The position numbers were made by a program, and so were the translations under genes. Positions 22,446 to 32,871 of a stretch of DNA of 64,000 nt are shown here, in pieces (position 1 is the stretch's first letter; every line of letters begins with the position of its first letter). A model generated the notes under the pieces. That model was given only the letters and a program-made list of their open reading frames with translations. It was not told the origin of the DNA and searched no databases. Source of the DNA: Forficula auricularia (taxonomy: Eukaryota > Arthropoda > Insecta > Dermaptera > Forficulidae); the NCBI GenBank assembly GCA_024734495.1, contig JALMQS010000612.1, positions 64,776 through 128,775 of the forward strand, written 5' to 3'.

Positions 22446-22775
22446 ATAATTAAAAATTATTTTATTTAAAAAACAGAAGACTCTCATTTTATTTTATTTT
22501 TAACCTAAAACTTATAGTTTTATTTTGAATTGTGATCAATAGCAGGATTATTCAAAATTGTGGAACATGAATTAGAATAATAAAATATGTAAATTTGTAG
22601 CCACAGCATCTCATTATTTAGGGCAGGGTAGCAATTTTCACCATTTTCAAAAAAATGCCTATAACCCGAAAACTATAAGACTTTTATTAAAAAATTTTTT
22701 AGATTATGGACCATCATAAATAAACTGGCCTATCTCCTGTTCACGGTTTATCGTTGTGATACAGGACATCCTGTA

Positions 22776-23267
22776 GGTATAGTTTTATTCATTAATTAGA
22801 ATCATTTATTTCATGACATGATAAAACTCAAAATGATATCTAATTTATTTTTTTCATGAATAAAGTTTAATGAATATATATTAAAGTTTAAAGCTGAAGA
22901 GTGGAAAAAGTAGCAACTTTCAAGTTATAAAACTTTCAATTAAAACAAAAAAAAAAGGTTGTCGTAAAAAGATCAAAACTGCTATTAAGCTTTTGCAAGG
23001 CTTCTCTTTTTTCATCATTATTATTTAACTTAGAATGGTTTAAATATTATTATTAGATACTTAGTTCCTTATTCTACAGGGATTATTTTAAGAAACATTT
23101 CTTTAAGAAAATATCGCCTCATTTAGATTTAAATAGAATAATCAAAAATTAAATTGTTAGAAGTGAACTTGTTATATAAAATATTAATTTCGGCGGCGCT
23201 CCGCCTTCGGCGTGCATCTTACTAGTCAAGTGGCTTCGCCCCTCTAGCTCTGAAATGAAAATAATTT
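22776..23267. other. No gene; GC-rich hairpin at 23190-23222
   Basis: AT-rich except for GGCGGCGCTCCGCCTTCGGCG followed by TTACTAG at 23190-23226, which looks like a Helitron-type 3' hairpin and CTAG end, but no 5' partner was found. Confidence 0.35.
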
Positions 23268-23355
23268 TCGAGAAAAAAATAAAACCGACTTCAAAAAAAT
23301 TAAATGCAACAAAAAAAATACACTAAAAGGTATAAAATAATTATTATCTTATTTA

Positions 23356-24009
23356 ATAGGTGTACAACTTTGCTTCCGCCGTTTCGCAATAGATGGCTGT
23401 AGCGGTAAGTGGTAGTCGAAATAAATAGATCGTAGATGTCATACAATAAGCTTAGGAATTTGTAAACATAACCCCATCGAAATATTAGTCGATTTGTGTC
23501 TGCATCATAAAGTTATTCTCGATTAAACATGTCAGCTTACGAGCCAAATTCTCGTCATTTGCGGGAGGTTTTAATTTTCTGCTTTAATATGAAGAAATCT
23601 GCGGCTGAGGCTCATCGAATGCTCTCAAATACCTATGGTGAGGCCGCTATTAGTGAAAGAACGTGCCGAGAGTGGTTTCAACGCTTCAAGAACGGTGATT
23701 TTGACGTCGAAGACCAGCATGGCGGTGGAAGAGAGAAGGTTTTCAAAGATGCAGAATTGGAGGCATTACTTGATCAAGACTCGTGTCAAACGCAACAAGA
23801 ATTGGCAGGATCATTGGGAGTGACGCAACAAGCCATTTCAAAACGCCTAAAAGTAATGGGAATGATTCAGAAACAAGGAAATTGGGTGCCGTACGAGTTG
23901 AAGCCGAGAGATGGTGAACGGCGTTTGTTTGCTTGTGAACAGCTGCTTGCAAGGCAAAGACGGAAGGGAATTTCGGAAAAAAACGGCGGAAGCAAAGTTA
24001 TACACCCTT
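23356..24009 (+). mobile_element. Mariner-like element, 654 bp, TA duplication
   Basis: Left end ATAGGTGTACAACTTTGC and right end (complement) AAGGGTGTATAACTTTGC, followed on both sides by TTCCGCCGTTT; TA at 23354-23355 and 24010-24011. About half the length of a full mariner. Confidence 0.9.
23529..24009 (+). pseudogene. Mariner transposase N-terminal half (mauritiana-like)
   Basis: One uninterrupted frame from ATG 23529: VLIFCFNMKKSAAEAHRML, TCREWFQRFKNGDFDVEDQH, then LLDQDSCQTQQELAGSLGV and a second helix-turn-helix QQAISKRLKVMG, up to about residue 147 (LARQRRKG). There the gene jumps directly to the 3' inverted repeat, so the whole catalytic domain is deleted without any frameshift. A clean DNA-binding fragment of this kind could in principle bind related element ends; that is inference. 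Confidence 0.88.
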
Positions 24010-24607
24010 TAGTTACAACTAAACTACGAAATATTAACATGAAATTCTTTTTTTAAGTCGGTGCCAATGCGATTCATAAAAGGTATATGTTTGGCACCAA
24101 CTTCAAAAAGTAATTTCATGTTAATATTTCGTAGTTTAGTTGTAACTAAATAAGTTAATAATTATTTTATACCTTTTAGTGTATTTTATTTGTTGCATTT
24201 AATTTTTTTGAAGTCGGTTTTATTTTTTTCTTAAAAATTATTTTCATTTTTCTCTTTTTAGTGATGTTATTAATAGTGATCATATCATCAGAACTTGACC
24301 AAATTAATATGACACCATACCTAAGACACCCCCTTTCGGATAAAAAAAGAACCATCGAAATCGGTTCATAAACAAAGAAGTTAGGCATGAGAAAACCTAA
24401 CAAAAAAGGTCTAATACCTATGAAAAAAAAATGAGACCAATCGGAAGGTAGACTGAACCCAATGCAATTTTTTTTTAAATCGGTTCACAATTGGCTGGGA
24501 TATCAGGTAACATAGGCACAAAAAAAACTGAGTCATCTAGCGGCCGTGTCTAAAAGCTCGTAGCCAAAGCAACAGCTAGCCGCTACACCCTTCATCTATT
24601 GTTTTCT

Positions 24608-24763
24608 ACAAAGAGAAACAAAGAGGTTGTCCTCTGCTTGATGCAAATAAACATACACACATATATATCGAGATTATATATACAGATACCTATATCATCT
24701 CGATATATATGTGTGTATGTTTATTTGCATCAAGCAGAGGACAACCTCTTTGTTTCTCTTTGT
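24608..24763. repeat. Perfect hairpin, 66-bp arms, 24-bp loop
   Basis: Left arm 24608-24673 (ACAAAGAGAAACAAAGAGG...) and right arm 24698-24763 are exact complements. The loop is AT-rich. No coding. A transcript would fold into a long perfect duplex. Confidence 0.92.
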
Positions 24764-24766
24764 GAA

Positions 24767-25586
24767 TCAACAACTCTGCTACTCTCGGCAAAACAAAAAC
24801 TTTTCAATATTGTTTTCTACTTGAAAGTGGAAGTGGAAGTAGGTGTACACGATATTAGGTCGCGGTTCACCCCTCCTTTATTTGAAATCATCATACCAAT
24901 TTTCTTCAATCAAATTAACTGCAATTTGGGTTTCCTCCGAGCCGTTTCGAGAAAACGAGGATTTTTCAAAATTCCAAATATCTTCATGTAACCATCAACT
25001 TCCGTTTTTTCAATTTTAGCCAAAATCTTGATGTTCTTCTAGCCTCGAGATAGTTTCAAATCCCAAATCTCTGCGATTTACCGTATACTAGATATTAATG
25101 TTTAAAATATTTATTTTACAACACTCCTAATTTACATTCTCTTGTTTTATTTCGATCGGATTAAAATTTATACACAACTAACAACTTATGACACTAGATA
25201 ATTACACCAATTTGAACAAAAATCGTTAGAGCTCTTTTTGAGAAAATCTCAAAAAACGAAAATCTATTATGTAAATGTCCACTTCCGGTGTTTCGATTTC
25301 AACCAAAAGCTTGCTATACCCCTTGTAGCCTATATCAAGCTTAAGTTTCGAATTTCGTAGCTCTGAGGTATATGGTTGTGAAACGCAGAGGGAACATACA
25401 TACGTTCACACTGACCAACAATGGATTTTTGACCCCGTGAGACGACAATGTTCGTTTTTATTTTATAAATCCGGTTTCAAACTATTAAGGGCATTGATTC
25501 CTTCCAAATAGAAATCACAAAATTAAATTAAATTTTTCATCTTGTGGATAGAAGCTCCCGTTAGGCGATCGCAATACTTCACATTA
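24767..25586. other. No gene seen (820 bp)
   Basis: Contains phrases such as CTGCTACTCTCGGCAAAA shared with 18484-18503, showing it is partly repetitive; otherwise nothing recognised. Confidence 0.4.
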
Positions 25587-26344
25587 TCTACTCTTATTAA
25601 ACGATCAAAAATTGTTATATATATATTTTGTATCTTAGTTCTATTTTGAAAACGGCTCTACCGATTTTGATGAAACCAACTCTATTAACAAGTTTTGAAG
25701 ATGAGAAAACGATCTGGCTAAGGTCTGGACCTCGACAAATTTCATCTTAATTGATCTTTTCTTAATTAAAGTAATTATTGATAGATGAAAATCTCAATAA
25801 AAAAAGTTTGTTTACATTTTTTTCAATTATCTTTTATTTATTAATTGGATTTTTAATTTTAAAACCCACTAATAGGTTATAGCAAATATTAATATATTAA
25901 ATTAAAATTAGGAATTTTTTGTTTGTTTTTAATTAACAGGTGTCTAAACTCATAACAAAACAGGTGTGTTTACAAATAAAGTGGTTGAAGTGGCTTTTTT
26001 TTATATAACTTGGAAACAAATCTTATTTAATTTTATGTTTTTATTTCAGATCCTATACGATTATTTTTTTTTATTATTATTTTCTTATTTATTTTTTTAT
26101 AATGTTTATCAATATGAACGAATGTGGGCAAATTGCGTGTACGAGTAAACAAATATCCACATAATATGTGGACCAAGAGAAAGCTAGAAATGCGTAAAAT
26201 TGGGTGCGGAGTGGGGTGGATGTGGGAGGTGCAGTGGTGGTGGCGAGGTGCGTGGTTTCGGGGGGGGGTCCAGGGGGCGTGTACTATATATATTTGTATT
26301 TTTTTTAATTTTTTTACCGTGCATCGCTCCGTGGCTTCAGGTAC
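25587..26344 (+). mobile_element. Helitron, GTAC-ended family, complete copy (758 bp)
   Basis: Best-defined copy: starts TCTACTCTTATTAAACG after A, contains the family core (AATTAACAGGTGTC, TATGAACGAATGTGGGCAAA, AAAGCTAGAAATGCG, a G-rich part at 26200-26280), ends with the hairpin GCATCGCTCCGTGGC and CAGGTAC followed by T. Provides the empty-site reference for the Helitron inserted at 10366. No protein. Confidence 0.88.
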
Positions 26345-27044
26345 TATCCATGACACGATATAGAGAATATATGTATATAATATGTGAAAGTAATGAAGAA
26401 TTATTAAAAGAACGAGTCCGGAAAAGAAAGAAAAAATAAAAGTCATCGCATTTTCGCGTAGATTATTATTTTTCAGGATTTGAGAATAATAATAATTTTA
26501 GAAAGGAGAAAAAATAGAGAAAGATAAAAATGGCCAGGTGATATATTGTTAAGAGTGGAAGGTGTAATTCCCTATTATATTATAAGAATTATTTTTTTTT
26601 TTTTCTTTTGATCCGGCAGAACAAGAGAAGATGATGATGATTTTCCAACTTTGCAAGAATAAGAAGCTGAGAAGGTAGAATGAAGAAGAGAAATGATCAA
26701 AAAGCATCAAGTCCAGCCAGCAGACAAAGAATAAACGATAAATCAACGTCACTCTCAACTGAAAAGAGTTCTGTATATTTGGAATCCATGGGGGTATCTA
26801 CGCCTCAAAGGGGAATATATTATAGAATGTGTAGTAATGGTTGGAAAAGAGGGGGGGGGGGGGTAAGTTCTGGAGAATTTCCAATAAGGCGCTACTGTCC
26901 TCCTATCTAACACCTTTGGAAATGATTTTTTAATCTGTTAATATGACAAATTTTTTGAGGATACAAATTCTTCAAATAGATGTTAGTTTTATTCTTTTTT
27001 GACAAAAAAGTCCGATATTCGCAAAATTTGATGGTGGATGATTT
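26345..27044. other. No gene seen (700 bp)
   Basis: AT-rich; a T run at 26589-26602 and a G run at 26851-26862. Short open frames show no recognised features. Confidence 0.4.
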
Positions 27045-28366
27045 TGTTAAATGTGAAATTTTCAGGACCATTAGCTCCAACCTCACATGCCTCCAAAATC
27101 CTAACCAAAATAATCCAAAGAAGAATAGAACAAAGAGTTGAAGAAAATCTGGGGGGAAGACCAGTTCGGCTTTAGAAGAAACAGAGGCACCCGGAGAAGC
27201 AATTCTCTCTCTTAGACTAATAATAGAAAGGGCTTTTATCAGGGAAGAATCTGTCTACATCGGATTCATAGACCTAGAAAAAGCATTCGATAACGTCAAT
27301 TGGGAAATTATGTTTAAAATATTAAAACAGGCGGGAATAAAATTCAGAGAGAGAAGACTAATCTACAATCTATATCAAAACCAGACGGCAATTATAAATA
27401 TTGGAGATGAGCAAAGAGAAGCCAAAATAAAAAGGTGTAAGACAAGGATGTGTGCTGTCACCCATGATTTTCAACTTATACATAGAAGAAGCGATTAAAG
27501 AATTCAAAGACAAAATTGATACAGGTATAGAAATCCAAGGTCAAAAGATCGCTATGTTAAGATTTGCCGATGACATTGCCCTTCTAGGAAGCAATAAAAA
27601 AGAATTAGAGGACGCCCTGAATGGAATTAACCAAATCCTAATAGAAGAAATCAAAATGAAAATAAACAAGAATAAAACCAAGGTCCTAGTATGTACAAAA
27701 AAAGAACAAACGAGACAGGAATGCATCAAAATTAACCAAGAAAACCTAGAAGGAGTTAAGGAATTCCGCTACCTAGGAAGTAAAATAACATGGGATGGGA
27801 GGAGCGAAAACGAAATTAAATCAAGAATTGCCCAAGCAAAAATTGGGGTTTAATTCGTAAACAAAAACTACTATGCTCCTCCTCAATCAGCTTAGCAAAC
27901 AGGAAGTTGCTATTGAAGACATATGTATGGAGCATAGCCATGTACGGGTGTGAAACCTGGACAATTGGAAAAGCGGAGAGAAAGAGATTAGAGGCTTTCG
28001 AAATGTGGTGCTACAGAAGAATGATGAATATCAAATGGATGGATAAAATTACAAATGAAGAAGTTCTTGGAAGAATCGGAGAAAGAAGAACCTTGTGGAA
28101 GAGTCTGAAGAAGAGAAGAGGTCAGATGATGGGGCACACACTGAGACATGGGGGACTACTTAGGGGATGATATCTTGGAGGGGGAGGTGGGAAAGAAAAG
28201 GGGAAGGGGAAGACCCAGATTAGAATATTTCAACCAAATAATTGGGGATATGGGATGCCAGACATTTAGAGAGGTTAAACAGCTGGCGGGGGACAGAGTC
28301 GAGTGGAAAAGGATTATTGCATCAAACCAGTCTTGGGACTGTGTACTCAATGATGATGACGATGAT
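27045..28366 (+). pseudogene. RTE-like LINE, reverse transcriptase to 3' end, frameshifted
   Basis: Fragments in several frames together cover most of the reverse transcriptase and C terminus: GFIDLEKAFDNVNWEIMFKI (about 27261), CVLSPMIFNLYIEEAIKEF after a frame change (27446), LRFADDIALLGSNKKELEDA with the catalytic FADD (about 27557), FRYLGSKITWDGRSENEIK, then VWSIAMYGCETWTIGKAE, MWCYRRMMNIKWMDKI and KKRGRGRPRLEYFNQIIGD. It ends in a (GAT)n-like tail at 28348-28366. The endonuclease half is missing. ADD core and YGCETW phrase fit RTE-clade or close LINEs; clade call tentative. Confidence 0.88.
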
Positions 28367-28369
28367 TAT

Positions 28370-28620
28370 TTCATGGGAAGGATGGTGAGTCCCAGCAATT
28401 TGGCTTTCTACATGGTGTACATGGATGCCAGTCTCGCATATCCAGAAAATAAGGAACAGGAGTTAGTACAATATTTTAATACATATAATGAAAAAATAAA
28501 GTTCATAGTAGAAAGGGAGAAGGAAAAATGAGATTGGTTTCTGGACATAAAAATAATCAAAAGAGAAAATAGATTATTAAGTGACATTTTTGAAAAAAAT
28601 TTGAAAATGAAATATAATAT
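28370..28620 (+). pseudogene. Penelope-like reverse transcriptase remnant
   Basis: Frame continuing from the LINE tail reads MGRMVSPSNLA, then YMDASLAYPENKEQELVQYF, NTYNEKIKFIVEREKEK, stop, WFLDIKIIKRENRLLSD. The order MGSPLSP-like motif, Y-x-D-D-like motif, N..y..kI.F..E.E and FLDi.i is that of Penelope-like reverse transcriptases. The catalytic second aspartate is replaced (YMDA) and about 20 residues before it are missing, so it is dead. Confidence 0.65.
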
Positions 28621-28639
28621 AAAATGAACCTATAATATC

Positions 28640-29036
28640 GAAGGGAAAAAAATTTGGGAGGCCAAAATTAAGGTGGGGGGAGGGGTCAAAAAATAAAAAT
28701 CTAGGCTATTTGAGTGAACACAACCAAATTTTGTATACATAATCACTGGGAACCAAGAAATCTAAAAAATGCAAAAACTAACATCCAAAAATTTGACGGA
28801 AGGGTAAAAAAAAAAAGGTAAAAAAATGAAAATCTGTGCACTTGTACCAAAATCAAACAAATTTTGTATACAGTGGCCCCACAGAAGTCTGAAAATGAAA
28901 AAACTTACTGCCCAAAATGGGGGGGGTGGGGAATTCTATTCTCTTGTACCAAACTCAACCAAATTTTGTATACAGTGGGCCCCCAGTAGTCTAAAAATTC
29001 AAAAAACTAATCCGATTATGATTATAAATAAATAAT
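28640..29036 (-). repeat. Tandem-array element, fragment A1 (reverse orientation)
   Basis: Three degenerate units containing CAACCAAATTTTGTATACA and AAAATGCAAAAACTAA with G tracts; this is the complement of the unit seen in the arrays at 30085, 37665 and 40913. Cuts off the hAT fragment that follows. Confidence 0.75.
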
Positions 29037-29039
29037 TTT

Positions 29040-29220
29040 ATTATATAGATTAAATCACGAAACATTTCTTCAGCTCCACGTATGAAACAATCTTTGATAT
29101 GCTTACCATCTGTGAATGGTTTCCCTCTTTTTCCCTATTTTTTTATGAGTTTTGAAAATAAAATAATATAATTATTAATATTTGCTCATGGAACTGGAGA
29201 GCGGCAGGTTGCCGACCCCT
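29040..29220 (-). pseudogene. hAT transposase 5' fragment
   Basis: On the minus strand the element starts CAGGGGTCGGCAACC (to 29220), a hAT-type terminus, and about 29130-29046 translates GKPFTDGKHIKDCFIRGAEE, a phrase typical of GTF2IRD2/ZBED-like hAT transposases. The rest is lost at the junction with the array fragment. Confidence 0.6.
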
Positions 29221-29451
29221 GGCCTAGGGTGATCATATGTTGTTGCAACTTGCCCTAAATGTCATGCATCCCATATCCCTAGTAATTTGGTTGAAATATT
29301 CTGATTCCCCTTTTCTTTCCCACCTCCCACTCCAAGGTATCATCCCCTAAGGCAAGGGTTCCCAACCGGTGGTACGCGGGAACGTTTCAGGTGGTACGCG
29401 TGTACAACAGCCTTCACAGCCAGTGACAAAATAAACTCCTTCAAGAGAAAG

Positions 29452-29987
29452 TTGGTCCTGTTTTGTTCACAAATACAGGAGGAGAATTTATTTGCATTTC
29501 CCACTCTATCATCATTTTTTGAAGAAAATGAAATATCTCCAAAGCCAGATGTGGTTGCAGATATCATTGTTCACTTGGAAGGCCTTCAAAAAAGCTTTAA
29601 GAAGTATTTCTCTGAAGATTATTCAAAAGTGGACTGGATCAGAAATCCTTTTTCGGGAACCTCACCAAATGAATTGGAACTAAAAGAAAGTTTTATCGAT
29701 CTTACAGAAGATAGTTCCATGAAAGATTATTTTAAAGAGAAATCTTTAATTAACTTCTGGATCGGATGCAAACCGAGTATCTCTTGATCTTCCGGCAAGC
29801 TCTGCTATTTTTGATGCCATTTGTTACGAGTTACTTGTGTGAGATTGGATTTTCTGAACTCTTCTACATAAAAAATAAACATAAAAGCAGAATAAGTGTT
29901 GATGAGGACTTAAGAGTCAAATTAAGTTCCATTACTCCTAATGTTGATATTTTAATCACAGGCAAACAACAACAACTTTTACACTAA
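29452..29987 (+). pseudogene. hAT transposase C-terminal part (ZBED/SCAND3-like)
   Basis: First frame (29452-29787) includes FPTLSSFFEENE and FSGTSPNELELKESFIDLTED; a frameshift leads into 29766-29987, with LLFLMPFVTSYLCEIGFSEL, IKNKHKSRISVDEDLRVKLS and SITPNVD, the hAT dimerisation region (the family reads roughly PF.TTYLCE.GFS, then R..L..DLR..LS). The zinc-finger and most catalytic parts are deleted. Confidence 0.85.
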
Positions 29988-30084
29988 AGACTATAAAAGT
30001 ATATTTTGTATGATGATTAATTTTTTGCTGAGTTTGTACTAATTTTTTATATTTGTATGTTCTTAGACCTATGGGTAATAAATA

Positions 30085-31012
30085 CTTCTGGGGGTCCACT
30101 GATTATGTATACAAAATTTGGTTGAGTTCGCTCCAAAACGTCCTAGAATTTTAATTTTTGAAATTACCCCCCCCCCCATTTTGGGCGGTTAGTTTTTGCA
30201 TTTTTAGACTTCTGGTGGTCCACTGATTATGTATACAAAATTTGGTTGGGTTTGCTCAAAACGGCCTAGAATTTTAATTTTTGAAATTACCCCCTCCCCC
30301 CCATTTTGGGCGGTTGCTTTTTAATTTTTAGACTTCTGGGGGTCCACTGATTAAGTATACAAAATTTGGTTGAGTTTGCTCAAAACGGCCTAGATTTTTA
30401 ATTTTTTGACCCCCCCCCCCCCCCCCCATTTTGGGCGGTTAGTTTTTTTGCATTTTTAGACTTCTGGGGTCCTCTGATTATGTATACAGGGTCGGTTGAG
30501 TTCGCTCTAAACTTGGCCAAGATTTTTAATTTTTGAAATTACACCCCCCCCCCCCTTTTGGGCGGTTAATTTTTTCATTTTTAGACTTCTGGGGTCCACT
30601 GATTAAGTATACAAAATTTGGTTGAGTTCGCTCAAAACGTCCTAGATTTTTAATTTTAAATCCCCCACTCCAGCCCTCTTAATTTTGGGTCGATGTGCAC
30701 CAAAATCTAATCAGCTCTTAATCTCACTGGACCAAAAGTACGTGTGAAATTTGGTTTCGATATTTCACACTAGATTTTGAGCTAGCTCGCCCCACAAAAT
30801 TTGGTAACGCACAGACTAACTAACAGACATTTTGACAAAACAATTATTATCTCAAAAAATATAATTTTTTCGATGTTCATTTATTGGGGCTTTTTTGTAG
30901 AGCGAAATGCCATGGTTTAGCTCAATTTTTTTTAATCAAAATAATTTCAGCCGTTTTTGAGATGCTTCCGAAAAAAGAAGAGGAAAAAAAAACCACTTTT
31001 TTTCATTTATAT
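30085..31012 (+). repeat. Tandem-array element A2, inserted in the hAT element
   Basis: Five to six units of about 115-120 bp, each with GGGCGGTTAG, TTTTTAGACTTCTGG, TATGTATACAAAATTTGGTT and a C tract, followed by the common tail (ATGCACCAAAATCTAATCAG, CGTGTGAAATTTGGTTTCG, CTAGCTCG, TTCGATGTTCATTTATT). Flanked by a 38-bp direct repeat of hAT sequence (30047-30084, 31013-31050), longer than ordinary target duplications. Confidence 0.88.
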
Positions 31013-31556
31013 TTATATTTGTATGTTCTTAGACCTATGGGTAATAAATAAAACTGTAAATTAATACCATTTTAATCTTTTATTTCTCCTTTATTATAAG
31101 CATGTTATAAATAAACAAATATCTAACCATTAAATATGAAGTTTTCTCAGGAATTTAATTCAAAAAGCCTTTGAACACTTTTAGAAGAGTAAATATTATA
31201 CGTTTATTAAAATATTTAGGTCTGGTGGTACGCCAAAATTTCTCAAAAAGTCAAGTGGTACGCAGGTGCAAAAAGGTTGGGAACCCCTGCCCTAAGGAAT
31301 CCCCCGATGCAACACTGTGTGCTCGATCATCTTCTTCAGACTCTTCCATCTAGCGCCCTTCTTTCTACGATTCTTCCGAGAACTTCTTCATTTGTAAATT
31401 TATCCATCCTTTTGATATTCATCATTCTTCTGTAGCACCATATTTCGTAAGTCTCTAATCTTTTTTCTCTCAGCCTCTCCAATCGTCCAGGTTTCACACA
31501 CGTACATACATGTTTTCACTAGTATCTTCCTATTTTCAAAGCTGATTGGGGTATAA

Positions 31557-32251
31557 CAGTTTTTGTTTTAAGTTAAGCCCCAGGGAATTTACGCAATTTA
31601 TATTAGTCAAATATTTTGATAAATAAATAAATAATAATTAATAAATAAAAATATGTCAAAAATTTTATAAAACAAATTATTTAGAAATGTTTGAATTTTA
31701 CTCTAGCCAGGGAATGTTGTTTTTTTATTTTTTTTTTTTATTTCAACCCCTATAGCAATTGTGGCTGTCGAGTGAAGTGGTACTATTAACAAGAGGGCTC
31801 TAAGGGTGAAGGGCGACTTCCTGGCGCCTTTCAACCCCTATCCTATATACAAGAGAAAAAGAAGCGAAGAAGATGAGTTGCAACCAAATAGAATTAAACA
31901 ACAAACAGGAAATTATGTCAGTGTAGAAACAACGTTGCACCCTTGCACCCTTGTTAGCAGAGATCAAGTTGTTGAGTTGTTAGAACTTTAATATAAAAAC
32001 TTTCGAAGCTAGCTAGCCATTGTAACTATATATAGAATGTATAAAAAAACAAAAGAATCTTTGTTTTCAAGTTTAAAGAAAAAGTTTTAGTTTTTGCAAT
32101 AACAATTAATCATAATATACCTACTACTCGTATTATTATTAAAAATTGGATATTAAAAAGAATTGAAATTTATTATATGTATTTTAATGTTTGCCTTATG
32201 AAATATTTTTGATTCGGAATATTATCACTATATCCTCCATCTTCTTATATA
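31557..32251. other. No gene recognised (695 bp)
   Basis: A 61-codon open frame at 31806-31991 with a basic stretch KRKRSEEDE has no recognised homology and is in an otherwise non-coding AT-rich stretch; chance is likely. Confidence 0.35.
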
Positions 32252-32841
32252 CAGGGTGTCTGGTGGCAAATTTATATTTTTAAATACGATTATTTCAAAA
32301 AGTAATAAACGGTGTGGGGGGAGGGTGGCGCCGTTGGAATTATCGTTCGTGCGGATTTGTCAGTCACGATGTCGCAGTGGTCGAGTGAGCATCGCGCGTT
32401 CGCTGTGGAGACATTTTTTAAGAGTAATGATTCTTACGTAATTGCTGATGTTGGAGCGTTTTCGCACTGTAAATCCCATTTTTTGGAGCGACGAGGCTCA
32501 TTTTCACTTAAACGGCCACGTCAACAAGCAAAACTGCCGTTACTGGTCTCCAAGAACCCGCAACCCTCGATTGAAACATCAAAAACCATTGCATTGCCCC
32601 AGGGTAACTGTTTGGTGTGCCTTATCCACGCATGAGATAATTGGACCATTTTTTTTCGAAAATTCTCGAGGCCAGGCGAAAGAGAAGAAAGAACTCGACG
32701 GAAGACATCTGGATGACATACTCTTTAAAAAATAAAATCCGCATTTCTATTCTTTCGTTCAATGCTCTTAATAAAACTTTATGTCAATTATTACGTTTTT
32801 TATTTAAGTTTGAAAATATAAATCTGCTACCAGACACCCTG
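32252..32841 (+). mobile_element. Mariner/IS630-type element (CAGGGTGTCTGG ends)
   Basis: Left end CAGGGTGTCTGGTGGCAAAT and right end complement CAGGGTGTCTGGTAGCAGAT, flanked by TA (32250-32251, 32842-32843). 590 bp, internally deleted. Confidence 0.88.
32369..32735 (+). pseudogene. IS630/mariner-type transposase remnant
   Basis: Starts MSQWSSEHRAFAVETFFKSN (helix-turn-helix start), then an internal deletion and frame change into NPIFWSDEAHFHLNGHVNKQ, NCRYWSPRTRNP and VTVWCALSTHEIIGPFFFEN, which is the region of the first catalytic aspartate (SDEAHF). The C-terminal catalytic part is missing. Resembles the rosa-like mariners of insects; that assignment is from memory of the motif pattern. 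Confidence 0.8.
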
Positions 32842-32871
32842 TACCTATACCTATACTTATATATCCAAATT

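Larger units (their letters stand above)
21270..22509. mobile_element. Penelope-like palindrome with two hammerheads, split by P
   Basis: Flanked by a 15-16 bp duplication (ACTTATAGTTTTTATT at 21254 and ACTTATAGTTTTATT at 22510). After its left end (AAAGATTTCACTGTCGATGG), a P repeat interrupts at GGTTAAAAA; then 22089-22297 and 22298-22506 form a near-perfect palindrome with essentially no spacer, centre GAATTC. Each arm bears a hammerhead. A deletion derivative with the same ends is at 35716-35890. Confidence 0.7.
18709..22773. mobile_element. TIR element (CAGGGTGTCCCG), 4.1 kb with nested insertions
   Basis: Left end CAGGGTGTCCCGTCTCACAA and right end, as complement, CAGGATGTCCTGTATCACAA, flanked by TA (18707-18708, 22774-22775). 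The inverted similarity extends some 200 bp (ATAAACCGTGAACAG...GGCCAGTTTA...). The interior shares the AATTATGTCC palindrome with 9645-10004. It holds a poly(A) retroposon (19629), a SINE (20809) and a Penelope-like palindrome (21270) which itself holds a P repeat. No transposase seen. Confidence 0.8.
23268..24529 (+). repeat. P repeat, copy 4, interrupted by a mariner and 3'-truncated
   Basis: The palindrome arms (23283-23355 and 24012-24250) are split by the mariner at 23356-24009; the unbroken sequence TTATTTAGTTACAACTAAAC in other copies proves it. The loop region is partly deleted and the GTCGGTT terminus is missing after the GGCACAAAAAAA stretch near 24520. Confidence 0.75.
29353..31289 (+). 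mobile_element. hAT element, deleted, with internal array insertion
   Basis: Ends CAAGGGTTCCCAACC and, as complement, CAGGGGTTCCCAACC, flanked by a perfect 8-bp duplication CCCTAAGG (29345-29352, 31290-31297). GGTGGTACGC repeats lie near both ends. Contains a C-terminal transposase remnant and a 928-bp tandem-array insertion. Without the insertion it is about 1 kb. Confidence 0.93.
29236..31556 (-). pseudogene. RTE-like LINE 3' part, split by a hAT element
   Basis: 31556-31298 and 29344-29236 on the minus strand are consecutive parts of the LINE C-terminal region (WTIGEAERK-like, RMMNIKRMDKF, RILGRI..., then KKRGNQNISTKLLGIWD). The hAT element at 29353-31289 separates them with an exact 8-bp duplication. 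Diverged from the 27045 and 46794 copies, so older. Confidence 0.8.

Noticed and set aside
31806..31991. 61-codon frame with a nuclear-localisation-like basic stretch
   Set aside because: Short, isolated, no recognised relatives; chance cannot be excluded.
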